64,000 nt of DNA from Rhodothalassiaceae bacterium. GTDB lineage: Bacteria > Pseudomonadota > Alphaproteobacteria > Sphingomonadales > Rhodothalassiaceae. The notes below the pieces were generated by a model. That model was not told the origin of the DNA. It was given only the letters and a program-made list of their open reading frames with translations, and ran no database searches. A program made the position numbers and the translations under genes. Shown here piece after piece: positions 8,241 to 17,594 of the stretch (the first letter of the stretch is position 1; each line of letters opens with the position of its first letter). Where the stretch lies: positions 1,155,491 to 1,219,490 of the forward strand of contig BPKC01000001.1 in NCBI GenBank assembly GCA_026004935.1, in the 5' to 3' direction.

Positions 8241-9716
8241 ATGTTCGAGCAGCTGAGCGATCGTCTGGACGAGGTCTTCGGCCGCCTGCGCGGCCGCGGG
8301 CTGCTGAGCGCGTCCGAGGTCGACGCCGCCCTGCGCGAGGTCCGCATCGCGCTGCTCGAGGCCGATGTCGCGCTTCCCGTCGTCAAGGATTTCATCGCCG
8401 CCGTGCGCGAGAAGGCGGTCGGCGAGGCGGTGCTGAAATCCGTCAAGCCCGGCCAGCAGGTCGTCAAGATCGTCCACGACGAGCTCGTACGGCTGCTGGG
8501 CGGGCAGGAGGGCGCGCGCAGTCTCGACCTCGGCGGCACGCCTCCGGCCATCGTGATGATGGTGGGGCTGCAGGGCTCCGGCAAGACGACGACGACCGCC
8601 AAGATCGCCCGCCTGCTCGCCGCGAAGGAGGGCCGCCGGGTGCTGATGGCCTCTCTCGACACGCGCCGGCCGGCCGCCCAGGAGCAGCTCGCCGTGCTGG
8701 GCGAAGAGGCCGGCATCGAGACGCTCGCCATCGTGCCGGGGCAGGACCCGCAGGCGATCACCCGCCGCGCGCTCGAGACCGCGCGCTTCAAGGGCTTCGA
8801 CGTGCTGCTGCTGGACACGGCGGGGCGTCTGCATGTGGACGAGGCGCTGATGGGCGAGCTCAAGGCGGTCGCGGCCGCCGCGCAGCCGCGCGAGACGCTG
8901 CTCGTCGTGGACGCCATGACGGGCCAGGATGCGGTGGAGATCGCGCGCCATTTCGACACGGCGCTGGCACTCACCGGCGTCGTGCTCACCCGCATGGACG
9001 GCGATGCGCGCGGGGGCGCGGCGTTGTCGATGCGTGCCGTCACCGGCAAGCCCATCGTCTTCATGGGCACCGGCGAGAAGCTGGATCAGATCGAGCGCTT
9101 CGATCCGGCCCGGGTCGCCGGGCGCATTCTCGGCATGGGGGACATCGTCGCCCTCGTCGAGAAGGCGGCCGAGGCGGTCAAGGCCGACGAGGCCGAGCGC
9201 ATGGCGCGCAAGCTCCAGAAGGGCCAGTTCGACCTGGAGGACCTGCGCACCCAGCTCAGGCAGATGCAGAAGATGGGCGGGCTGAAGGGTCTGCTGCAGC
9301 TGCTGCCCGGCATGAAGGGCATGATGAAGGGAATGAAGGCCGGCGTGGACGACCGCATGATCCGCCGCCAGGAGGCGATCATCAATTCCATGACGCCGGC
9401 CGAGCGGCGCAATCCGAAGCTGCTCAACGCCTCCCGCAAGCGCCGGATCGCGGCGGGCTCGGGTACCAGCGTCCAGGAGGTCAACCGCCTGCTGAAGCAG
9501 TACCAGCAGATGGCCGGCATGTTCAAACGCATGCGCAAGATGGGCGCGCTGCCCTCGCCCGGGGAGATGGGCGCCATGGGCGATCCGACCGGGCTTGCGG
9601 GCGGCGTGCCGCCGATGGGCTCCGGTGGTCTGCCGGGTCTGCCGGGGACGGGTGGCACGCCGGCAGGCGGCGGGCTTCCGCCGGACCTCGCCCGGCTTCT
9701 GAAGAAGGGACGATAG
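8241..9716 (+). CDS. ffh: Signal recognition particle protein Ffh
   Basis: SRP54-type GTPase that, with 4.5S RNA, binds signal sequences on translating ribosomes and docks with FtsY at the membrane. The 491-residue protein has an N domain (1-95), a G domain with [10 protein letters not shown] (109-118), [17 protein letters not shown] and [10 protein letters not shown], and a Met-rich M domain ([15 protein letters not shown]) ending in a Gly/Pro-rich tail. The ATG at 8241 gives the usual N-terminus [13 protein letters not shown]; an upstream in-frame ATG at 8232 is less likely. It heads the operon ffh-rpsP-rimM-trmD-rplS. Confidence 0.96.
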   Translation: MFEQLSDRLDEVFGRLRGRGLLSASEVDAALREVRIALLEADVALPVVKDFIAAVREKAVGEAVLKSVKPGQQVVKIVHDELVRLLGGQEGARSLDLGGTPPAIVMMVGLQGSGKTTTTAKIARLLAAKEGRRVLMASLDTRRPAAQEQLAVLGEEAGIETLAIVPGQDPQAITRRALETARFKGFDVLLLDTAGRLHVDEALMGELKAVAAAAQPRETLLVVDAMTGQDAVEIARHFDTALALTGVVLTRMDGDARGGAALSMRAVTGKPIVFMGTGEKLDQIERFDPARVAGRILGMGDIVALVEKAAEAVKADEAERMARKLQKGQFDLEDLRTQLRQMQKMGGLKGLLQLLPGMKGMMKGMKAGVDDRMIRRQEAIINSMTPAERRNPKLLNASRKRRIAAGSGTSVQEVNRLLKQYQQMAGMFKRMRKMGALPSPGEMGAMGDPTGLAGGVPPMGSGGLPGLPGTGGTPAGGGLPPDLARLLKKGR

Positions 9717-9826
9717 CACGGACGCCCCTGCCGGATGCGCGCGCCTCGCCGGCAGGCGGAAGGGACCGGGCCGCGGGCTCGACATGCGAGGCGCAAGGAA
9801 CGACCCGAGGGAAAGGAAGGGACAAG

Positions 9827-10207
9827 ATGGCCGTCGCCATTCGCCTTGCACGTCACGGCGCCAAGAAGCGCCCGTACTACTGGATCGTCGCCGCCGACAG
9901 GCGGGCGCCGCGGGACGGGCGGTTTCTCGAGAAGCTCGGCACCTACAACCCCCTGCTGCCGAAGGACCACGAGAACCGCGTGACCCTGAACGAGGAGCGG
10001 ATCCGCTACTGGCTGTCCGTCGGCGCCCAGCCGACCGACCGCGTCAGCCGCTTCCTCGAGGCGCGCGGCATTCTGGAGCCGAAGACGCGCAACAACCCGA
10101 AGAAGGGTCAGCCGGGCGCCAAGGCGCTCGAGCGCATGAAGGAGAAGGCGGAAGCCGCCGCATCCGAGACCGCGTCCGAGAGCGAGGGCGAGGCGGCCGA
10201 GGCCTGA
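9827..10207 (+). CDS. rpsP: 30S ribosomal protein S16
   Basis: Small-subunit protein needed for 30S assembly. The start [20 protein letters not shown] and the stretch [12 protein letters not shown] are diagnostic. The 126 residues comprise the S16 core (about 80) plus an Ala/Glu-rich acidic tail usual in alphaproteobacteria. The start at 9827 is preceded by AAGGAAGGG. It lies 110 bases after ffh. Confidence 0.97.
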   Translation: MAVAIRLARHGAKKRPYYWIVAADRRAPRDGRFLEKLGTYNPLLPKDHENRVTLNEERIRYWLSVGAQPTDRVSRFLEARGILEPKTRNNPKKGQPGAKALERMKEKAEAAASETASESEGEAAEA

Positions 10208-10233
10208 CCGCCGCGCCGCCGGGGTGATCCAAG

Positions 10234-10884
10234 ATGGTCCGCCGCTCGAAGGAGGAAGCCGACACGCGCGCCGAGAGGCTGCCGGCGGACCGGGTCTGCG
10301 TCGCGCAGATCGGCGGCCCGCGCGGGGTCAAGGGCGCCTTCTTCGTCAAGCCCTTCGTGGAGGACCGCGCGACCTTCCGTGGCTTCCGCGTCTTCGAACT
10401 GGAGCCGGACGGGCGCGAAATCCGGCTCGTGATCGAGCGGGAGAACGCCAAGGGCTTCATCGTGACCACCCCGGGCATCACCACGCCCGAGGACGCCCGG
10501 GCGCTTACCGGGCGCAAGCTCTACGTGCCACGCAGCGCCCTGCCCGAGCTCACGGACGAGGACAGCTTCTATCACGTCGATCTCGTCGGGCTCGAGGCGC
10601 GCGATCCCGCGGGCCGGACGGTCGGCCGCGTACTTGCGGTGCAGAACTTCGGGGCGGGCGATCTCATCGAGCTGGCGCTGGACCGGCCCCTTGCCGGCTT
10701 CGGCGACATCGTGCTGCTGCCCTTCGAACGGGAGCTGTTTCCCGAGGTGCAGCTGGCTGAAGGCTGGCTTGTCGTCGATCTCGATGCATGGGTCGCCCGC
10801 CACGGCGAGGAGACGGCGGGCCGGGGCCGCATGAGGAAGCGCGGCCCGCGGCGTCGCCCGGGGCCGGGACGGATGCGGCGATGA
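10234..10884 (+). CDS. rimM: Ribosome maturation factor RimM
   Basis: 16S rRNA processing factor that binds S19 and helps mature the 30S head. The 216-residue protein has the N-terminal beta-barrel with [14 protein letters not shown] and the PRC-barrel domain beginning SFYHVDLVG, followed by [18 protein letters not shown]. An Arg-rich tail follows the PRC barrel. It overlaps trmD by four bases (ATGA). Confidence 0.95.
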   Translation: MVRRSKEEADTRAERLPADRVCVAQIGGPRGVKGAFFVKPFVEDRATFRGFRVFELEPDGREIRLVIERENAKGFIVTTPGITTPEDARALTGRKLYVPRSALPELTDEDSFYHVDLVGLEARDPAGRTVGRVLAVQNFGAGDLIELALDRPLAGFGDIVLLPFERELFPEVQLAEGWLVVDLDAWVARHGEETAGRGRMRKRGPRRRPGPGRMRR

Positions 10885-11600
10885 CCTTCACGGCGCAGGT
10901 CATCACCCTGTTCCCGGAGGTCTTCCCGGGCCCGCTCGGAATCTCGGTTCCGGGGCGGGCGCTCGAGGCGGGGCTGTGGCGGCTCAAGACCTATCAGCTG
11001 CGCGATTTCGCGCTGGACCGGCACCGCACCGTCGACGACACGCCGGCGGGCGGCGGCCCGGGCATGGTGATTCGGCCGGATGTCGCGGCGCGCGCCATCG
11101 ATCATGCCCTGGCGGAGGCGCCGGATGGTGTGCCCCGCGCGTTTCTCACGCCCGCCGGCCGCCCGTTCACGCAGGAGCTGGCCGGAAAATGGGCCGAGGG
11201 GCCGGGTTTGCTCTTGATTTGCGCGCGCTTTGAGGGCATGGACCAGCGCGTGATCGAGGCCCGCGGGCTGGACGAGGTTTCGATCGGCGACTATGTGCTC
11301 TCCGGCGGCGAGCTGCCGGCCATGGTCGTGCTGGATGCCGTCGTGCGGCTGCTTCCCGGTGTCGTCGGCAAGGCGGAGAGCACCGAAGAGGAGAGCTTCA
11401 CCGACGGCCTGCTCGAATATCCGCAGTACACGCGCCCGCGGGTTTTCGAGGGACGTGCGATTCCGGAGGTGCTGCTGTCGGGCCATCACGGCGAGATCGC
11501 CCGCTGGCGCCGGCGGCAGAGAGAAGAACGCACACGCTTACGTCGGCCGGATCTGTGGTCGACCTATGAGCGGTCGAGACGAGAAGACGAAAGCTCCTGA
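10881..11600 (+). CDS. trmD: tRNA (guanine-N1)-methyltransferase TrmD
   Basis: SPOUT-class enzyme that makes m1G37 beside the anticodon of certain tRNAs and prevents +1 frameshifting. The 239-residue protein has the family start [40 protein letters not shown] and the trefoil-knot SAM site [15 protein letters not shown]. The ATG at 10881 overlaps the end of rimM, so the two are translationally coupled. Confidence 0.96.
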   Translation: MTFTAQVITLFPEVFPGPLGISVPGRALEAGLWRLKTYQLRDFALDRHRTVDDTPAGGGPGMVIRPDVAARAIDHALAEAPDGVPRAFLTPAGRPFTQELAGKWAEGPGLLLICARFEGMDQRVIEARGLDEVSIGDYVLSGGELPAMVVLDAVVRLLPGVVGKAESTEEESFTDGLLEYPQYTRPRVFEGRAIPEVLLSGHHGEIARWRRRQREERTRLRRPDLWSTYERSRREDESS

Positions 11601-11617
11601 AGACGAGGACCGCGTCC

Positions 11618-12016
11618 ATGAACATCATCGAGAAACTCGAGCGCGACGAGATCGCGAAGCTGACCGAAGGCAAGGAGATCCCGGACTTTAGGCCCGGCGA
11701 CACCATCCGGGTGATGGTGCGCGTGAAGGAGGGCGAGCGCGAGCGTCTGCAGCCCTTCGAGGGCGTGTGCATCGCGCGCAACGGCGGCGGCATCAACGCC
11801 TCGTTCACCTTGCGCAAGATCTCTTTCGGTGAAGGGGTCGAGCGCGTGTTCCCGCTCTATTCGCCGGCACTGGCTTCGATCGAGGTGGTGCGGCGCGGGC
11901 GCGTGCGGCGTGCGAAGCTCTACTATCTGCGCGGCCGCACCGGCAAGGCCGCCCGCATTGCCGAGCGCCGGGCCAAAACGCGCGACGCGCAAGGCGGGGA
12001 CGAACAGGCCGGGTGA
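11618..12016 (+). CDS. rplS: 50S ribosomal protein L19
   Basis: Large-subunit protein at the 30S-50S interface. Recognised by [39 protein letters not shown] and the basic end [20 protein letters not shown]; 132 residues including a short variable tail. It is the last gene of the ffh operon and is followed by a hairpin terminator. Confidence 0.97.
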   Translation: MNIIEKLERDEIAKLTEGKEIPDFRPGDTIRVMVRVKEGERERLQPFEGVCIARNGGGINASFTLRKISFGEGVERVFPLYSPALASIEVVRRGRVRRAKLYYLRGRTGKAARIAERRAKTRDAQGGDEQAG

Positions 12017-12050
12017 CGAACCGGCCGAGCCGGATCAGCAGAATCGATCG

Positions 12051-12092
12051 GCGCCCCGCCCGGCAGATCCGCCCGCGGGGCGCTGTTCTTTG
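12051..12092 (+). terminator. Terminator after rplS
   Basis: Nine-base stem GCGCCCCGC (12051-12059) pairing with GCGGGGCGC (12075-12083), 15-base loop, then TGTTCTTT. It closes the ffh-rplS operon 34 bases after the rplS stop. Confidence 0.7.
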
Positions 12093-12139
12093 GGGCGGAT
12101 GCCGGGTGCCGGCGCCGGGATGGCAGAGGAGAGCGGAAG

Positions 12140-13186
12140 ATGGCGTTTCACGTCGCGGTCGTGGGTGCGACGGGCATGGTCGGCCAGGAGATGCTGAACA
12201 TCCTGGCCGAGCGGGAGTTTCCGGTGGCGCGGGTGCGCGCCTTCGCCTCGCGCAAGTCCATGGGCCAGGACGTCTACTTCGGCGACAGGCGGGTGAAGAT
12301 CGAGGATCTGGAGCAGGCCGACTTCTCCGACATCGATCTGGCGCTGTTCGCGGCCGGCGGCGATGTGGCGAAGGCCTGGGCGCCGCGGGCGGCCGCGCAG
12401 GGCGCGATCGTGATCGACAACTCGAGCGCCTTCCGCATGGATCCCGACGTGCCGCTGGTGGTGCCGGAGGTGAATGCGGATGCGCTGGAAGGCGTGCGAA
12501 AGACGGGGATCATCGCCAACCCCAACTGCTCGACGGCCCAGCTCGTGGTGGCCCTGAAGCCGCTCCATGATGCGGCGCGGATCAGGAGGGTGGCGGTGGC
12601 GACCTACCAGTCCGTCTCCGGCGCCGGCAAGGACGCGGCCGAGGAGCTGTTCAGCCAGACGCGGGCGATCTTCGTGAACGATCCGGTCGAGCCCGTGCAT
12701 TTCCCCAAGCAGATCGCCTTCAATCTCATCCCGCACATCGACGTCTTCCTCGACGACGGATCGACCCGCGAGGAATGGAAGATGCGCGAGGAGACGAAGA
12801 AGATCCTCGATCCTGCGATCGAGCTCGTCGCCTTCTGCGTGCGCGTGCCGGTCTTCGTCGGTCATGCGGAGGCCGTCTTCGTGGAGTTCCACGATCCCAT
12901 CACGCCGGGCTCGGCGCGCAAGATCCTGCGCGAGGCGCCGGGGGTGATGGTGGTCGACAAGCGCGAGCCGGGCGGATACGTCACGCCCGTCGAATGCGTC
13001 GGAGATTTCGCCACCTATGTTTCGCGCATCCGCCGGGATCCGACGGTCGACAACGGCCTCGTGTTCTGGGTGGTCTCCGACAATCTGCGCAAGGGCGCAG
13101 CCTTGAATGCCGTGCAGATCGCCGAATCCCTCGTGAACCGCGGCCTCCTGAAGCCGAAGCGGGAACGCGCGCCGGCGGAGGAATAG
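12140..13186 (+). CDS. asd: Aspartate-semialdehyde dehydrogenase
   Basis: Reduces aspartyl phosphate to aspartate semialdehyde with NADPH, the branch point to lysine and diaminopimelate, threonine and methionine. The product therefore feeds the cell-wall genes nearby. The 348-residue protein has the nucleotide motif VGATGMVGQEM at the start, the active-site cysteine C130 in ANPNCSTAQ, the QSVSGAGK stretch and the acid/base histidine in FVGHAEAV. It lies between the rplS terminator and the rnpB promoter, so it is likely a separate unit. Confidence 0.95.
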   Translation: MAFHVAVVGATGMVGQEMLNILAEREFPVARVRAFASRKSMGQDVYFGDRRVKIEDLEQADFSDIDLALFAAGGDVAKAWAPRAAAQGAIVIDNSSAFRMDPDVPLVVPEVNADALEGVRKTGIIANPNCSTAQLVVALKPLHDAARIRRVAVATYQSVSGAGKDAAEELFSQTRAIFVNDPVEPVHFPKQIAFNLIPHIDVFLDDGSTREEWKMREETKKILDPAIELVAFCVRVPVFVGHAEAVFVEFHDPITPGSARKILREAPGVMVVDKREPGGYVTPVECVGDFATYVSRIRRDPTVDNGLVFWVVSDNLRKGAALNAVQIAESLVNRGLLKPKRERAPAEE

Positions 13187-13200
13187 ACCTCCGCCGGGTC

Positions 13201-13229
13201 TTGACCGCGCCGGCCGGAAGGGCCACATC
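13201..13229 (+). promoter_or_regulatory. Promoter of the RNase P RNA gene
   Basis: TTGACC (13201-13206), a 17-base gap, and CACATC (13224-13229), placed so that the -10 box ends 6 bases before the first base of the inferred rnpB transcript. The position relative to the P1 stem is what makes it convincing. Confidence 0.6.
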
Positions 13230-13235
13230 CAGCCC

Positions 13236-13626
<391 letters not shown>

Positions 13627-13979
13627 CTTTCCCCCGTCTGTCCCCTTTCCGCCGTCTGCCGGTGACCGGCGGCCGTGCACGCCGCGCCGGCGCCGCCGGC
13701 GATTCCAGCTTCGTCCCTCTTTCTGGTCACGTTTAGCTATACGACTTCTGGGAGACGATCGCCCATTTTTCAAAAGTGCCGGCATGCGCCCGGCAAGACA
13801 TTGTTAACCTTTTCGCTTCGCCCGGCGCCGATTTCCAACCCTCTCGCCTCGTTTCCATTGCAATCCATCAAATCCCATGATATCCCATATTGTCCCATGA
13901 CCGCCCGGAAGCGGCGGAAGCCGACCCCGTCGGCCGGCCGCCATGGGCGGCGGGGCAGGGCCCGGGGCAGGAAACGCCG
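13627..13979 (+). promoter_or_regulatory. mraZ upstream region with phased TGG boxes, candidate MraZ operator
   Basis: Three boxes reading TCCCA on this strand (TGGGA on the other) lie at 13873, 13883 and 13893, separated by exactly five bases. Weaker boxes ATCCA (13863) and TTCCA (13853, and 13833) continue the same 10-base phase. MraZ is known to bind TGGG-type direct repeats spaced by five bases ahead of its own gene. The region is AT-richer than the flanks; no clear -35/-10 pair was identified. Confidence 0.6.
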
Positions 13980-14489
13980 ATGCGCTTCATCGCGAACTAC
14001 ACCAACAAGGTGGACCGCAAGGGACGCGTGTCGGTTCCCGCGCGTTTCCGGGCCGAGCTGCAGGCGTCGCGCTATCCGGGCATCGTCGTCTACGAATCCT
14101 TCAAGCTGCCCTGTCTCGAGGGCAGCGCGCGCGAATACATCGATGCGCTGGCCGATCGCCTGATGGGCGACTTCGGCGCCTTCGACGACGAGAAGGAGGC
14201 GCTGGCCGCCGCCATTCTGGGTGCCGCCTTCGATCTGCCCTTCGATTCCGAGGGGCGGATCCTGCTGCCCCAGCCGCTGCTGGATTTCGCCGGGATCACC
14301 GACCAGGCGGTGTTCGTGGGCGTGGGGGAGAAGTTTCTCATCTGGTCGCCCGAGGCCTGGGAGCGCTACCGCGACGAGCAGCGCAAGCTGGCCCGCGCCG
14401 CCGCCCAGCGGCTCGGCGCCGTCGGTCGCATTGCGTCGGCAGGCGCGGCCGAGCAGCCGGCCGCGGGCGACGGGAGCGCCCGGCCGTGA
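13980..14489 (+). CDS. mraZ: Transcriptional regulator MraZ
   Basis: AbrB-fold DNA-binding protein that forms rings and represses the dcw operon in species where it was tested. The 169-residue protein has two SpoVT/AbrB-like halves: NKVDRKGRVSVPARFR at the start and FDSEGRILLPQPLLDFAGI in the middle, followed by VFVGVGEKFLIWSPEAWE. The start was chosen at 13980, giving MRFIANYTNKVD, with GGGGCAGG upstream. It is the first gene of the cluster, 83 bases after the last TGGGA box. Confidence 0.94.
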   Translation: MRFIANYTNKVDRKGRVSVPARFRAELQASRYPGIVVYESFKLPCLEGSAREYIDALADRLMGDFGAFDDEKEALAAAILGAAFDLPFDSEGRILLPQPLLDFAGITDQAVFVGVGEKFLIWSPEAWERYRDEQRKLARAAAQRLGAVGRIASAGAAEQPAAGDGSARP

Positions 14490-14505
14490 GGAGGGAATCC
14501 GCGCC

Positions 14506-15528
14506 ATGGTCGCCGATGAGGAAGCCGCGGTCGGCCCGCGCGGACGGGGCCATGAGCCCGTCCTGCTCGCGCAGGTCTGCCGCCTTGCCGCTCCGGCGCC
14601 CGGCCGCGTCGTCGTGGACGCGACCTTCGGCGGCGGCGGCTATGCCCGCGCCTTTCTGGAGGCGGGTGCGCATGTCGTCGCCTTCGACCGGGATCCCGAG
14701 GCCATCGCGCGCGGCGCGGCGTTGCAGCGCGCCTACGGGACGGATCGCCTCCAGCTCCATCATGCGCCCTTCTCGCGCATGGAAGCCGTGCTGGCGGCGG
14801 CCGGCATCGACCGGGTCGATGCGGTCGTCTTCGATCTCGGCGTCTCCTCCTTCCAGCTGGATAAGCCGGGGCGCGGCTTCTCCTTCCAGCACGCCGGGCC
14901 GCTCGACATGCGCATGGATCCGGAGGGCGGGATGAGCGCGGCGGACATCGTCAACCGCTACGACGAAAAGCGCCTCGCCCGGCTGCTGAAGACGCTGGGC
15001 GAAGAGCCGGCCGCGCGGCGCATCGCCCGCGCGATCGTCACGGCGCGCCGCAAGGCGCCGATCACCACCACCGCCGAGCTGGCCGACATCATCGCCCGCG
15101 CAATCGGACGCCGGCCGGGGCAGCGCATCCATCCGGCGACCCGCAGCTTCCAGGCGCTCAGGATCGCCGTCAACCGCGAGCTCAGCGAGCTCGTCGCGGG
15201 GCTCGGCGCCGCCGAGCGGCTGCTCGCCCCCGGCGGCCGGCTCGTCGCCGTCGCCTTCCATTCGCTGGAAGACCGCATCGTCAAGCAGTTCCTGCGCGCG
15301 CGCAGCCGCGAGGTCGGCCGAAGGCTGCCGCATGAGGAGCTGGCCGGCCCGCTGCGCGCTCCCAGCTTCCGCCTCCTGCTGCGCGGGGTGGTGAAGCCCG
15401 ATCAGGAGGAGGTGGCGCGCAATCCCCGCGCCCGGTCCGCGCGGCTGCGGGCGGCGGAGCGGTTGGAAGCCCCGGCCTGGCCCGAGCGTGAAGGTCTGGA
15501 ACCGGGAGCCCTGCCCGAGCACGGCTGA
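14506..15528 (+). CDS. rsmH: 16S rRNA (cytosine-N4)-methyltransferase RsmH
   Basis: SAM-dependent enzyme (formerly MraW) that methylates C1402 of 16S rRNA. The 340-residue protein has GHEPVLLAQV near the N-terminus, the SAM site VVDATFGGGGYARAFL, FDLGVSSFQLDKPGRGFSF, PLDMRMDP and LLAPGGRLVAVAFHSLEDR. Start ATG at 14506 with GAGGAGG 14 bases before it. It lies 16 bases after mraZ. Confidence 0.95.
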   Translation: MVADEEAAVGPRGRGHEPVLLAQVCRLAAPAPGRVVVDATFGGGGYARAFLEAGAHVVAFDRDPEAIARGAALQRAYGTDRLQLHHAPFSRMEAVLAAAGIDRVDAVVFDLGVSSFQLDKPGRGFSFQHAGPLDMRMDPEGGMSAADIVNRYDEKRLARLLKTLGEEPAARRIARAIVTARRKAPITTTAELADIIARAIGRRPGQRIHPATRSFQALRIAVNRELSELVAGLGAAERLLAPGGRLVAVAFHSLEDRIVKQFLRARSREVGRRLPHEELAGPLRAPSFRLLLRGVVKPDQEEVARNPRARSARLRAAERLEAPAWPEREGLEPGALPEHG

Positions 15529-15549
15529 GCGAGGAGAAGGACGACGATC

Positions 15550-15900
15550 ATGCTGAGGCGTCTGATGTCGCTGTTGCTGACCGGGCTCGTCATCGCGGCG
15601 GGCATCAGCCTGTATCTTCTCGCGCACCGGCTGGATGAACGGCGCGAGGAGATCGCGCGCCTTGAAGCCCGGATCGCGCGCGAGGAGACGGCCATCCGCA
15701 TCCTCGAGGCCGACTGGGCGTATCTGACGAGCCCGGAGCGCATCCGCGCCGATGCCGAGCGCTTTCTGGCGCTGCGCCCGCCGCGCGCCGGCCAGCATCT
15801 CGCCCGCGTCGATGCGCTGCCGCGCGCGGTTGCGGCGCCGGCGCTCGCCGCGCGCGACGTCGGCGAGACTGCTGCGGGGATGCCTGGAGGGACGCCGTAG
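15550..15900 (+). CDS. ftsL: Cell division protein FtsL
   Basis: Small bitopic membrane protein of the FtsQLB complex that signals to the septal synthase FtsWI. The 116 residues have a short basic N-terminus (MLRRLM), one membrane helix (about 8-25), a leucine-zipper-like coiled coil (DERREEIARLEARIAREETA) and the family end motif ADWAYLTSPERIRADAERFL. Sequence conservation in FtsL is low, so the call rests on this architecture and the position between rsmH and ftsI. Its stop touches the apparent ftsI ATG. Confidence 0.85.
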   Translation: MLRRLMSLLLTGLVIAAGISLYLLAHRLDERREEIARLEARIAREETAIRILEADWAYLTSPERIRADAERFLALRPPRAGQHLARVDALPRAVAAPALAARDVGETAAGMPGGTP

Positions 15901-17594
15901 ATGGGGTAGCGCCGCGCCAGCACGGGACGGATGTCGCGCCATGGCGGGAGCCGTGGCGCGCACGCCTGTATTTCGTCGCGCTGCTGTTCCTCGTCGGCTA
16001 CGGAGCGCTGGCGGTGCGCGCCTTTTCGCTCGCCGTCGCCGATCCGCAGCTTGCGCGCGAGGCGCGGGCCGCCGGCACCGAGGCCGGCTCCGAATCCGGC
16101 CGCCCCGGGCGCGCCGCCCTGCGCGATCGTCATGGCCGGCTGCTCGCCGTCAATCTGCCGGTCAAGTCGCTTTACGCCGACCCCGCGCGCCTGCTCGACC
16201 CGCCCGATGAAGTGGCGGCCCGTCTTGCCGCGGCCCTTCCCGGGCTGGACCGGAAGATGCTCGCCGAGCGCCTTGCGGGCGACCGGCGCTTCGTCTGGAT
16301 CCGGCGCCATCTGACGCCGGAGGAGGTGCGCGCGGTGCTGGAGCTCGGAATCCCCGGGCTCGCGCTCGCCGACGAGGAGCGGCGCGTCTACCCGCTGGGT
16401 CCGCTGTTCGCCCATGCGGTGGGCTTCACCGATGCCGACGGCCGCGGGCTCATGGGGGCCGAGCGCGCGCTGGAGCCGATGCTGACGGCCGAGGGGACGG
16501 GCGCCGGGGCCGTCGGCCTCAGCTTCGACGTCGCGGTCCAGGCCGCGCTCCATGACAGTCTTGCCGCCGCACGGGAACGTTTCCGGGCCAAGGCGGCCGC
16601 CGGGATCGTCATGGACCTCGAGACCCGCGGTCTGCTCGCCCTCGTCTCGCTGCCCGACTTCGACCCGAACCGGCCGGGCGATGCGCCGCCGGAGGCGCTC
16701 TTCAACCGCGCGACCCAGGGCGTCTTCGAGCTCGGCTCCGTGTTGAAGATCTTCACGCTTGCGGCCGCCCTCGAGGCGGGGGTGAAACCCGCCAGGATCT
16801 TCGACGTGCGCGAGCCCGTCGCCGTGCCGGGCGGCTACCGCATCCACGACGACCACCCCATCGCGCATCCGGTCACGCTGATCGAGGCCTTCGCGCGCTC
16901 CTCCAACATTGCCTTCGCGAAGCTTGCCGAAGAGCTGGGAGACGAGACCATCCAGAGCGCCTTCACGCGCTTCGGCCTCCTGCGTCCCCTGCCGTCCCCC
17001 TACCGCGAGACCGCGGCACCGCTCGTGCCCGCGACCTGGCGCCACGCCAACACCTTGACCGCCGCCTTCGGCCATGGCATCGCCGTCGCGCCGCTGCAGC
17101 TTGCGGTCGCGGCCGCGGCGGTCGTCTCGGACGGCATCCTTCGTCCTGCCACAGTTCTGCGCGATGACGGGCCGGCGGGTGAGCGCGTCCTGCCGGCCGA
17201 GGTGGCGCAGGCGGTCCGCGCGGCCATGCGGGTCGTCGTGCTGAAGGGCACCGGCCGTCAGGCGGATGTCGCCGGCCTAGCGCTTGCCGGCAAGACGGGT
17301 ACCGCCGAGAAGGTCGTCGACGGCGCCTATCGTCCCGACAGGCTGCTCTCCAGCTTCCTTGCGGTGGCGCCCGCGGACCGGCCGCGGGTGCTCATCTTCG
17401 TGATGCTGGACGAGCCGGAAGGCACCGCCGAGACGGCGGGGTTTGCGACCGCCGGCTGGACCGCGGCGCCCGTTGCGGCGGAGGTGGCGGAGCGGATCGC
17501 CCCGATCCTGGGCATCTCGCCGGGCGGGGCCGATGAGGAGTCCGGACTCGTGCGCCGTTTCTCCCGCATGGTCGGGGCGGAGGCGGCAGGATGA
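15901..17594 (+). CDS. ftsI: Septal peptidoglycan transpeptidase FtsI (PBP3), start apparently frameshifted
   Basis: Class B penicillin-binding protein that cross-links septal peptidoglycan with FtsW. The transpeptidase motifs are intact: Ser-x-x-Lys as SVLK (Ser codon 16737), SSN (16899-16907) and KTGT (from 17292). The body is in frame from upstream of 15903, and that frame encodes the membrane anchor (RARLYFVALLFLVGYGALAV), but its first GTG is at 16014, which would delete most of the anchor. The natural ATG at 15901 reads ATG-GGG-TAG. One extra G in the GGGG run would give MGVAPRQHG joined to the full protein (about 565 residues). I therefore annotate from 15901 with an apparent -1 indel. 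The stop overlaps murE by four bases. Confidence 0.85.

Noticed and set aside
13732-13746. TATACG as the -10 box of the mraZ promoter
   Set aside because: No acceptable -35 hexamer 16-18 bases upstream.
15901-17594. ftsI as a pseudogene
   Set aside because: All catalytic motifs and the full length are intact and only the start is affected; an essential gene in a complete cluster is more likely functional.
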